Shown here: piece by piece, positions 8,881 through 16,003 of the stretch
How positions within the stretch are numbered: position 1 is the stretch's first letter
How the letters are laid out: the number at the start of each line of letters is the position of its first letter
DNA from: Longimicrobiales bacterium
GTDB lineage: Bacteria; Gemmatimonadota; Gemmatimonadetes; Longimicrobiales; Gaopeijiaceae
DNA: 64,000 nucleotides
Assembly (NCBI GenBank): GCA_028822645.1
Contig: JAPKDG010000001.1
Coordinates: forward strand, 49,233-113,232
Direction of reading: 5' to 3'
Position numbers and translations under genes: made by a program
The notes under the pieces: model-generated
Databases searched by the model: none
The model's input: the letters and a program-made list of their open reading frames with translations, nothing else
Told to the model about the DNA's origin: nothing

Positions 8881-9802
8881 ATCATTTTCAATAGTTCTGT
8901 TTCTGGAGGCAGCGATTCGGCTAGCTGTGCCGCTAGCAGTAGTAGCACTCGGAGAATCTATTACAGAGCGTAGTGGGGTTTTGAACATAGGAATAGAAGG
9001 GTCGATTATTGCAGGTGCCTTATGTGGCGCTTTGGCTGCGATGGAATGGTCATCGATCTTGTTGGGAATGGTGTTTGGAGCGATAGGAGGAGGCTTGGTA
9101 GCTATGGTATTTGCTATTTTTGTTCTTGGCTTAAACTCAGATCAAATTATTACCGGCACAGCGACGACGCTGGCTGGGTTGGGGTTTACGGGAGTAATTT
9201 ATCAGGCTCGTTTTGGGACTACCGGGTCAGTTATCACCCTCCCTGTGCTTAAGTCTCTTGAGGTTCCGTTTTTGCGAGATATACCAATCTTGGGTCCTAT
9301 TTTTTTCCAGCAATCAATAACAGTTTACTTTGTTTATTTTTTAGTCCCTGCTCTTTGGTATTTTTTGTTTAAAACGTCCTGGGGATTAGAGTTACGTTCT
9401 GTCGGGGAGGATCCAGCCGTTGCGGAAGAAGCAGGGATCAGAGTTTTATTCGTTCGGTTTCTCGCTATTTTGTTCGGTGGTTTGTCCGCTGGTCTTGCCG
9501 GTGCTCACTTGGCTCTTGATTCTGGAACTTTCATAGAGAATATGTCAGGAGGCAGGGGGTTCATTGCTATTGCTGTAGTAGTGTTAGGTAGGTGGAATCC
9601 TGTACCGATAGTGGGTGCGGCCATGTTTTTTGGAGCAGCTTCAGCATTACAATTTCTGCTTCAGTCTTCAGGTAGTAATTTGCCTTTCCCCTTTTTCCTG
9701 ATGTTGCCGTATGTCCTTACTCTCATAGCTCTTTCAGGATGGTTTGGTCGAACCAAAGCACCGGGATCCTTGGCGCTTCCCTGGCCTCCCAAGAGCGGGT
9801 AG
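8873..9802 (+). CDS. ABC transporter permease (BMP-associated, NupQ/YufQ-like)
   Basis: This is the second, 309-residue permease of the importer. It has the paired family motif ITERSGVLNIGIEGSIIAGA near the N-terminus and the coupling-loop stretch RSVGEDPAVAEEAGI around residues 175-190. It is entirely hydrophobic apart from short loops. The start lies within the end of the preceding permease gene. Together with the BMP lipoprotein and tandem ATPase it makes a complete four-gene importer for nucleosides or related small molecules (family-based inference). Confidence 0.9.
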   Translation: MFESFSIVLFLEAAIRLAVPLAVVALGESITERSGVLNIGIEGSIIAGALCGALAAMEWSSILLGMVFGAIGGGLVAMVFAIFVLGLNSDQIITGTATTLAGLGFTGVIYQARFGTTGSVITLPVLKSLEVPFLRDIPILGPIFFQQSITVYFVYFLVPALWYFLFKTSWGLELRSVGEDPAVAEEAGIRVLFVRFLAILFGGLSAGLAGAHLALDSGTFIENMSGGRGFIAIAVVVLGRWNPVPIVGAAMFFGAASALQFLLQSSGSNLPFPFFLMLPYVLTLIALSGWFGRTKAPGSLALPWPPKSG

Positions 9803-9810
9803 GTTTGTTC

Positions 9811-9891
9811 ATGAGGATGCTACGAGTAGGTGCGGTTGTTCTACTATCAGTAGGTAGTTTGACATCTAGAAGTAATGAGAGAGTCCAATGA
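9811..9891 (+). CDS. Possible 26-residue small ORF between permease and symporter genes
   Basis: A 27-codon frame starts with ATG eight bases after the permease stop and ends in TGA, which overlaps the start of the next small gene as ATGA. The product is MRMLRVGAVVLLSVGSL plus nine polar residues, so it has one short hydrophobic stretch like a truncated signal peptide. I recognise no family. Its support is its position in a chain of overlapping start and stop codons; it could be only a translational bridge or chance. Confidence 0.3.
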   Translation: MRMLRVGAVVLLSVGSLTSRSNERVQ

Positions 9892-10049
9892 GGCAAAATA
9901 GTGGAGACCAATCGGACACCAAGGAAGAAGCTGGTGTTGGGATTTTTTCTAGCTGGAAACCCATATATTTCTTAGTGGTACTCTATTCCATACTACTCAT
10001 TTTGGCCTTGCAGTGGTTAACAATTGCTCTCGATTTCAGTTCTAGATGA
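9888..10049 (+). CDS. Small single-helix membrane protein, probable SSS symporter accessory subunit
   Basis: A 53-residue product overlaps the preceding small ORF and the following symporter by ATGA. It has a polar N-terminal half with several acidic residues, then SSWKPIYFLVVLYSILLILA as a single membrane helix, ending with LQWLTIALDFSSR. Several sodium:solute symporters are preceded by tiny membrane proteins of this design (for example YhdT beside PanF, and the DUF3311 and DUF4212 families). I infer the same role here. Membership in a named family would need a profile search. Confidence 0.6.
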   Translation: MRQNSGDQSDTKEEAGVGIFSSWKPIYFLVVLYSILLILALQWLTIALDFSSR

Positions 10050-11746
10050 GAATTGTGGACTGGGTAGTTTTCGGTGTTTACTTCACAGGAGTTGTAGGCT
10101 TAGCTCTCTACCAAAGTAGAAAAAATGTTGGGATGGAGGGCTATTTTCTTGCCAACAGAAGCCTGCCTTGGGGTGTTGTAGGACTGTCGGTTATGGCTAC
10201 CCAGGCCAGCGCCATCACTTTTATAGGGACCACTGGCCAAGCTTTTGATGGTGGGATGGAATTTATACAAGTATACCTCCCTCAACCCTTAGTGATGGTG
10301 GTCCTCTGCGTGCTGTTTGTCCCTTTCTTTTACAAGGCAAAGATTTTTACAGCATATGAATTTTTAGAAAAGCGTTTTGACCTAAAAACGAGGACTGCGA
10401 CAAGCTTGATTTTTCTTGTCCAACGAGGCCTTGGCGCAGGCATTGTTTTGTACGCTCCAGCAGTAGTTCTTTCTGTGATTATGGGTTGGGACGAGAGGGC
10501 AACAATTCTTATCATGGGTGCTATAACTATTGTGTATGCTACTGTGGGCGGAATTACTGCGGTGATCTGGACCGATGTAATCCAAATGTTGGTGATGTTT
10601 TTGGGGATTGGAGTGGCTATTGCGACCTTGTTTAACACCCTGCCCGCAAGCGTTGGGATGGAAGAGGTTGTTTATCTCGGTGGAATACAGAATATGTGGT
10701 CTAGTATTGATTGGTCATGGGACCCGACCAAAGACTACACTATCTGGTCGGGGATGATTGGAGGATTCTTCCTAGCGCTAGCATACTTCGGTACTGACCA
10801 GAGTCAGGTACAGAGATATTTAACTGCAAAGTCTCTTAAGGATAGTAGGTTTTCCCTTCTCTTCAATGCTTTCCTGAAAGTGCCTATGCAGTTTGCAATC
10901 TTGTCCATAGGGGTCTTGCTTTTTGTTTTCTATCATTTTGAGCGGCCCCCGCTACTCTTCAATGCAGCGGAAGTAGCTGTGGCTGAGAACAGTGAATTCA
11001 GTGAAGACTTTAACATGCTCCAGGTTGAACAGGGCAACATCCATTTGCAAAGAAGAGAGGCAACTTTGGCGTTGCTAGATACTAGGCGCGAGGGAGGGGA
11101 TGTCACTTCACTTCGCAATGATATAAGGGACTATGGTTCTCAGCTTTCTGAAATTAGGATGGAAGCTAGTTCGATTGTCGAAAATGTGAGAGGGGCTTCA
11201 TCAAATGACGTGAACTATATCTTCCCTTCCTACTTAGTGAAGTATGTGCCCGCTGGAATTTTAGGGCTTATGATAGCGGTAATTTTCGCAGCAGCAATGT
11301 CCTCCTTAGACTCGGAATTGACAGCTCTTTCCAGTGCCACTGTGATTGATTTCTATCAACGTCATATCCGTCCAGATGCGTCGGAGAAACATTTACTAGG
11401 GGTTTCAAAGCTAGCAACCTTGTTCTGGGGATTGTTCGGATGTGCAGTCGCGCTCTATGCGGGACAATTGGGCTCTTTGCTGGAAGCTGTAAATAAGGTT
11501 GGGTCGTTTTTTTACGGTTCTCTTTTAGGAGTATTTCTTTTGGCTTTTCTGGTGAAGATCGCTAATGGTAATGGTGCGTTTTGGGGCTTGTTAGCGGGAA
11601 TGGGGTCGGTCTTTATAGTCGCGCAGACTACAGATATTTCATGGTTATACTATAATGTTGTCGGATCATTGACGGTATTAATGGTAGGCACTCTAGTGAG
11701 CTACCTTTATCCGGCTGTCGGTGCTAAAAGAGCTGATGTTTTGTAG
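10046..11746 (+). CDS. Sodium:solute symporter, SSS family
   Basis: The 566-residue transporter has the SSS pattern: a first helix after MRIVDWVVFGVYF, then GYFLANRSLPWGVVGLSVMA and QASAITFIGTTGQAFDGG, which line the substrate and Na+ sites. A central helix reads YATVGGITAVIWTDVIQ. About thirteen helices are expected. Between residues about 305 and 390 lies a charged, heptad-like loop (leucine-, arginine- and glutamate-rich) that is longer than in many relatives. The gene directly follows a small one-helix protein with an ATGA overlap. The substrate is unknown; sugars, carboxylates, nucleosides or amino acids are all used by the family. Confidence 0.88.
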   Translation: MRIVDWVVFGVYFTGVVGLALYQSRKNVGMEGYFLANRSLPWGVVGLSVMATQASAITFIGTTGQAFDGGMEFIQVYLPQPLVMVVLCVLFVPFFYKAKIFTAYEFLEKRFDLKTRTATSLIFLVQRGLGAGIVLYAPAVVLSVIMGWDERATILIMGAITIVYATVGGITAVIWTDVIQMLVMFLGIGVAIATLFNTLPASVGMEEVVYLGGIQNMWSSIDWSWDPTKDYTIWSGMIGGFFLALAYFGTDQSQVQRYLTAKSLKDSRFSLLFNAFLKVPMQFAILSIGVLLFVFYHFERPPLLFNAAEVAVAENSEFSEDFNMLQVEQGNIHLQRREATLALLDTRREGGDVTSLRNDIRDYGSQLSEIRMEASSIVENVRGASSNDVNYIFPSYLVKYVPAGILGLMIAVIFAAAMSSLDSELTALSSATVIDFYQRHIRPDASEKHLLGVSKLATLFWGLFGCAVALYAGQLGSLLEAVNKVGSFFYGSLLGVFLLAFLVKIANGNGAFWGLLAGMGSVFIVAQTTDISWLYYNVVGSLTVLMVGTLVSYLYPAVGAKRADVL

Positions 11747-11804
11747 TTGTAGCATTTTGTTGGATGCTATTGCCAGCTGAACCTAAACAAGGAGTTTGTT
11801 TATT

Positions 11805-12104
11805 ATGGGAGTTACAGAAAAAGATGTGCAGGATGCCCTCAAGGCTGTAAAGGATCCAGAATTAAATTTAGATGTGGTTGTGCTGGGTTTGATATATGAC
11901 ATTGAGATTACTGAGGGCGATGTCCAAGTTGTGATGTCCCTGACTTCCCCGATGTGTCCAGTAGCTGAACAGTTGGTGTCTGAAGCGCAAGCTACTGTTT
12001 TATCAGTGGAAGGTGTCACTGGATGTAAGGTCGACTTAACCTTCGATCCTCCCTGGACTCCTGAAAGAATCTCTCCTCTGATTCGATCCTCTTTGGGGTT
12101 GTAG
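11805..12104 (+). CDS. MIP18/DUF59-family iron-sulfur assembly factor (SufT-like)
   Basis: A 99-residue DUF59 protein. It has DALKAVKDPELNLDVVVLGL, the typical helix and Pro-Glu-x-x-x-(Asp/Ser) turn, then a TSPMCPVAE motif with the conserved Cys near residue 50, and DLTFDPPWTPERIS near the end. Relatives such as SufT and the eukaryotic CIA2 help deliver Fe-S clusters to target proteins; PaaD is a paralogue. A TTG at 11796 is also in frame, but AAGGAG at 11789-11794 is spaced correctly only for the ATG at 11805. It follows the symporter gene by 58 bases. Confidence 0.88.
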   Translation: MGVTEKDVQDALKAVKDPELNLDVVVLGLIYDIEITEGDVQVVMSLTSPMCPVAEQLVSEAQATVLSVEGVTGCKVDLTFDPPWTPERISPLIRSSLGL

Positions 12105-12109
12105 TTCTT

Positions 12110-12871
12110 ATGGATAAAATAGGTCGTCATCGAGATTTGAAAAAATTATTAGATCCTTTTAGTAAAAATACAATCACAGATGCTACACCATGGAGAGGAT
12201 CGTTCCTGGGGACATTCTTCGTCTGGACTCTATTGTTTTTGAGCGGATGTGCAACGCCCGATGTGGTCCCGTCCCCTCGGTCGTTGATCATTAGGTCTGG
12301 GGCGAGGATTCCTCCCCAGGAAGAACGTGTCAAGGAAATTGATGTCTGGGTGAGAATTCAGCAGGAAAACATACGTAATGATCCAACATTTTGGATTATA
12401 GGCAAAGAATCATCTGAAGATTTGTACCCTTGGGATAGTTTGAGGATTTCGAGTGACACAGCCGAAGTCTTTGCTCCTTCTTCAGTTCCGGAAGCATGGT
12501 CAGTGCTGTCCATGTATGGCCACTTTCATCTCATGAAAAAAATGGGTCGAATCGGGGAATTTCTTCCGGAAGCTATAGATAGTAGTGGAAAAGAAGCGCA
12601 AGGTTATGAGTTAGAAAAATTGATTTTGAGCCGCCTATCAGATGCCTGGATGTTTAGTCGTTCAGCGTATGATATGAGCTCTTATGGGCCCTTAGATGAA
12701 TTGATGTACTCTAAAGAAAACGGCTATTTAGAAGCATTTATTTTGACAGCCAGGGCAACAGAGTTTAAATCGGAAAGTGCCTCGTGGAAGAAACAGAATC
12801 CTGCCAAGGTATCTGAATATCAAGATTGGTTTTTAGAGAATTTTGAGAGAAAATCTCCCGGCTTGAGATAA
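12110..12871 (+). CDS. Hypothetical lipoprotein
   Basis: The 253-residue product begins five bases after the SufT-like gene. About 30 polar residues precede a hydrophobic segment, FLGTFFVWTLLFLSGCATPD, that ends in a clear lipobox (LSGC), so the mature protein should start at the Cys near residue 47. The long N-terminal extension hints that a later non-ATG codon might be the true start, for example the TTG at codon 17. The rest is charged and mostly helical-looking with no motif I recognise. It is probably a membrane-anchored periplasmic protein of unknown function. Confidence 0.65.
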   Translation: MDKIGRHRDLKKLLDPFSKNTITDATPWRGSFLGTFFVWTLLFLSGCATPDVVPSPRSLIIRSGARIPPQEERVKEIDVWVRIQQENIRNDPTFWIIGKESSEDLYPWDSLRISSDTAEVFAPSSVPEAWSVLSMYGHFHLMKKMGRIGEFLPEAIDSSGKEAQGYELEKLILSRLSDAWMFSRSAYDMSSYGPLDELMYSKENGYLEAFILTARATEFKSESASWKKQNPAKVSEYQDWFLENFERKSPGLR

Positions 12872-12882
12872 TCTGGATAGAC

Positions 12883-13245
12883 TCAACCGAGGGGAATAGA
12901 GATCTGCCACCCTGGCCTGATAGAGGTCAATCCTTCGTCAGAGGAAGAAACATTGAAGTCAATGCGTCCTGTCCGGTAAAGACGATCTGCTGATGGCTTG
13001 CCACCGAATACTGGGAACCCTTCTATTTTTATCTTGAACGATTTTTGTTTTCCGGGTGCCATTGCCGTGAGTGTGGTATTTAGTAATTTGCGGATTCTGG
13101 GGAGTTCTCCAGAATCGAAACGGAGCTTTAAAGTGAGGCTACCATATGGTCCATGTATCACATCTAAGACACGGAACCATGCTATATCGCTGTTGCTTGA
13201 AGAGGCTTGCTTCGAACCAACAGCGATAGGATGGTTTGCTGACAT
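12883..13245 (-). CDS. Conserved-looking hypothetical protein, 120 residues
   Basis: The product reads as a plausible small beta-rich protein: WFRVLDVIHGPYGSLTLKLR, then PRIRKLLNTTLTAMAPG, then GRIDFNVSSSDEGLTS. There are no cysteines, signal peptide or membrane segments. AAGAG lies about nine bases before the ATG. The opposite strand also has an open frame (12998-13279), but its composition is less protein-like. The gene is convergent with the lipoprotein gene. I do not recognise the family. Confidence 0.55.
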   Translation of the reverse strand: MSANHPIAVGSKQASSSNSDIAWFRVLDVIHGPYGSLTLKLRFDSGELPRIRKLLNTTLTAMAPGKQKSFKIKIEGFPVFGGKPSADRLYRTGRIDFNVSSSDEGLTSIRPGWQISIPLG

Positions 13246-13300
13246 ATTTGAAGACTCTTTTAGGCGAGAGCTATTCTAATAGTGGGATTGAGAAAATACC

Positions 13301-14752
13301 GTGCAAGAAAATATAAACAAACCTAAGCAAAGAGTACCTCTCGGGCCCTTTGACTTGGAAGAGCAGGAAATGAGGGAATTGGGTTATAAAGCAATTGATA
13401 TTCTAGTGGACCGGTGGGTGTCATTGAGGGATAAAGACGTCTGGGCCGGTGGCAGTAGATCAGAGATGGAGGAAATGTTTAGAGAATCTCCACCTGAAGA
13501 GCGATCGTCCGCCATGGCAGTTATGACAGAGTCAGTGGATAAAGTACTGACCAGGGCCGCAAGGATAGACCACCCAAGATTTTTTGCATTTGTTCCGTCA
13601 TCTCCTACTTGGCCATCTGTGATAGCTGATGCCTTGGCCACGGGTTTCAATATTTTCCAAGGAACATGGCTGGAATCCGCTGCTTCCAGTCAGGTGGAGT
13701 TAGTTGTGTTGGACTGGTTCCGCGAATGGGTAGGGATGCCCGAATCTGCGGGAGGAATTCTGACAAGTGGAGGTTCTGCAGCCAACTTGAATGCTCTTTT
13801 TTTGGCAAGAAGTGATATACACCGTCTAGATCAAGCCGTGGTTTATCTGTCAGACCAGGGACACAGTTCCTTGGAACGCGCGGCAAGGATGGTTGGATTT
13901 CAAGGCAGTAATATACGAGTAATTCCAACTACAAAAGATTACCGCATAGACTTGCAACTCCTAAATGGAGCCATAGAACGGGATCAGAGTAATGGGCTGC
14001 AGCCCTTGGTGATCTGTGGGAACGGTGGAGGTACAAATACAGGTGTAGTCGACCCACTAATAGATTTAGCGAAAATTTGTAAGAGAGAAAATCTTTGGCT
14101 ACATGTCGATGCTTCCTATGGTGGGTTTTCCGTGTTGACCGAAGAAGGCAAGTCGGATCTTAGAGGAATACACTTAGCGGACAGTGTTACCCTGGACCCT
14201 CATAAATGGTTGTTTCAGCCATATGAGGTCGGTTGTTTGCTGGTGAAAAACCTGAACCTCCTTGAGTCAGCATTTCGAGTCACACCTGAATACCTACAGG
14301 ATGTGGAATTGGGATTGGAGCACGTCAATTTCTGCGATAGAGGGCTACAGTTGACTCGTTCAGCGAGAGCTTTCAAGATTTGGGTGTCAGTTAAGACTTT
14401 TGGAATGAAGTTATTCCGGAGGGCGATCCAAAACTCTTTGGATCTAGTAAAGGAAGCTGAGACGTATATAAGGCAGTCGAACTCCTTGGAGCTAATGACC
14501 CCTGCAAATTTAGGAATCGTTTGTTATCGAGTTAATCCAATCGGATACGAATTAAATATGGAAGAACTAGAAAAACTCAACAGAGATATATCTGATGACA
14601 TAACCGAGAGTGGTTATGCCATGATTTCTTCAACAAGATTAAGGGGTGAATTTGCCCTTAGGTTGTGTGTCATGAATCACACGGCGAGGAGGGAAGATGT
14701 CTTAGGCGTACTAGAAGCCACAGAAAAAACTGCTCAAAAGCTACTACTGTGA
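13301..14752 (+). CDS. PLP-dependent group II decarboxylase (aromatic-L-amino-acid decarboxylase-like)
   Basis: The 483-residue enzyme belongs to the group II decarboxylases (AADC, TDC, HDC, GAD). It has the N-terminal segment YKAIDILVDRWVSL, PRFFAFVPSSPTWPSVIAD, GILTSGGSAANLNALFLAR for phosphate binding, LHVDASYGGF with the Asp contacting the PLP ring nitrogen, and LDPHKWLFQPYEVG with the Schiff-base Lys. These enzymes decarboxylate aromatic or acidic amino acids to amines; some insect and plant members are aldehyde synthases instead. The GTG start has no strong ribosome-binding site. The stop overlaps the next start by GTGA. Exact substrate unknown. Confidence 0.88.
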   Translation: MQENINKPKQRVPLGPFDLEEQEMRELGYKAIDILVDRWVSLRDKDVWAGGSRSEMEEMFRESPPEERSSAMAVMTESVDKVLTRAARIDHPRFFAFVPSSPTWPSVIADALATGFNIFQGTWLESAASSQVELVVLDWFREWVGMPESAGGILTSGGSAANLNALFLARSDIHRLDQAVVYLSDQGHSSLERAARMVGFQGSNIRVIPTTKDYRIDLQLLNGAIERDQSNGLQPLVICGNGGGTNTGVVDPLIDLAKICKRENLWLHVDASYGGFSVLTEEGKSDLRGIHLADSVTLDPHKWLFQPYEVGCLLVKNLNLLESAFRVTPEYLQDVELGLEHVNFCDRGLQLTRSARAFKIWVSVKTFGMKLFRRAIQNSLDLVKEAETYIRQSNSLELMTPANLGIVCYRVNPIGYELNMEELEKLNRDISDDITESGYAMISSTRLRGEFALRLCVMNHTARREDVLGVLEATEKTAQKLLL

Positions 14753-15474
14753 GAGTAGTGTCTTTAATCTGCTGTATTACCGCGTCCATTTTATTTATAA
14801 ACAGCAATCTCAACCTACTTAATGCATTTTTTCTCTCAATTCTGTTGGTCGGCCTTCCAGGCATGGCTATTACCCAGATGAGGATGCCTAACGTTTCAGT
14901 GATTTCTCGGAAAGAAGCATATTTAACATCGGGTATGGCTATAATACTGATGGGATCCTTGGCTCTTGGTTTAGGCCTGGGAGCGGGTGGGCCGACAGGC
15001 ATGAGCCACTACATTCGGCTAGAAAACTGGCCCCGAGAAATATTAATAGGGTTGGTGCTTACTATTCTCGGTATCGGTTTGTTGATGGCATTTTCTTTTT
15101 TACGCAGGATTAGCGGCTCGAAGGAAACGGAAATTGTAGCACAACTGATGCCTGTGACCAGTGAGGAAAAATTATTGTTTTCAGGTTTATCTGTGTGTGC
15201 GGGGTTGGGCGAAGAGGTTGCATATAGAGGCTATGCTATATCTGCAGTCGTTATGGCGGGCGGGTCAGCACCATTTGCGGCCATAGTCACTTCCGTGGCG
15301 TTTGGCTTGGTACATTCATATCAGGGGTTCATAGGTATTTTTAGGACAGGGATATTCGGATTGATCATGGGATCCGCCCTGCTATATACGGAGAGTCTTT
15401 GGTCTCTAGTGTTAGCACATACTCTGATAGATTTGTTGGCAGGCCTTGTTCTTACTAAAAAGCTTCTGGACTAA
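14749..15474 (+). CDS. CPBP-family intramembrane protease
   Basis: A 241-residue membrane protein with about seven helices and the three CPBP (Abi) motifs: GEEVAYRGY with the paired Glu, a FGLVHSYQG segment with the first His, and LAHTLIDLLAG with the second His. Relatives are glutamic/metallo intramembrane proteases such as Rce1, or bacteriocin-immunity and scaffold proteins. The frame is open further upstream, but GTG 14749 overlaps the decarboxylase stop as GTGA and immediately precedes the first hydrophobic helix, so it is the likely start. Confidence 0.85.
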   Translation: MRVVSLICCITASILFINSNLNLLNAFFLSILLVGLPGMAITQMRMPNVSVISRKEAYLTSGMAIILMGSLALGLGLGAGGPTGMSHYIRLENWPREILIGLVLTILGIGLLMAFSFLRRISGSKETEIVAQLMPVTSEEKLLFSGLSVCAGLGEEVAYRGYAISAVVMAGGSAPFAAIVTSVAFGLVHSYQGFIGIFRTGIFGLIMGSALLYTESLWSLVLAHTLIDLLAGLVLTKKLLD

Positions 15475-15487
15475 ATTTGGAGGTGAG

Positions 15488-15889
15488 ATGGAAATCGATT
15501 TAGCAATTTTAGCTGATGCCGCGACCATTGATGCTACTGGAAAACTTAATATTCTTGGGGTTTTCGATCGAATTCAGGTGAGTAAATTTCCAGCGCAATT
15601 TGCTCGGATTGCACTGGTCCTGAGACTAGCAACTGGAACTTCTGAGATTGGTACCCACCAAATGGATATCAAGTTAGTCGACCCTGGGGGTCGCGAGATT
15701 TTGTCTCTAAATGGGGAAATACAGTTGGGCAGTGGTGGTAGCGCTGAGGGTGGCTTGAGGGTCCCGCACATTCTCAATATTGATGGCTTGGTCTTTCCTG
15801 CTCCCGGTATTTATGGCTTTGATGTCAAGATAGATCAGAAACACCACGTTACTATATCATTGTTTGTCAATGGATCGGACAATAATTGA
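15488..15889 (+). CDS. Small beta-rich protein resembling the DUF6941 family
   Basis: The 133-residue product starts MEIDLAILADAATIDATGKL, then LNILGVFDRI, a pattern I associate with a family of unknown function (DUF6941), though I cannot confirm it with a search. The remainder alternates hydrophobic and polar residues like a beta sandwich and ends in HHVTISLFVNG. A strong ribosome-binding site, GGAGGTGAG (15479-15487), abuts the ATG at 15488; an upstream in-frame ATG at 15446 lies inside the CPBP gene and is unlikely. No signal peptide. Function unknown. Confidence 0.7.
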   Translation: MEIDLAILADAATIDATGKLNILGVFDRIQVSKFPAQFARIALVLRLATGTSEIGTHQMDIKLVDPGGREILSLNGEIQLGSGGSAEGGLRVPHILNIDGLVFPAPGIYGFDVKIDQKHHVTISLFVNGSDNN

Positions 15890-16003
15890 GGAGTCTTTCA
15901 GTAGTTAGCCCAGCGGGCCACTCGTTGACAAGATTGTAGGATAATTGTTTGTCACTTACTGTGACTCATAACTCTTATTGATTTCTATCAGGAGGGATTT
16001 GGA

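Noticed and set aside
12998..13279. 93-codon plus-strand frame opposite the 120-residue hypothetical gene
   Set aside because: The minus-strand frame is longer, has an AAGAG site and more protein-like composition. Confidence is moderate.
15925..15953. Promoter for gyrA at TTGACA (15925-15930)
   Set aside because: The -35 box is perfect, but no acceptable -10 hexamer lies 16-18 bases downstream.
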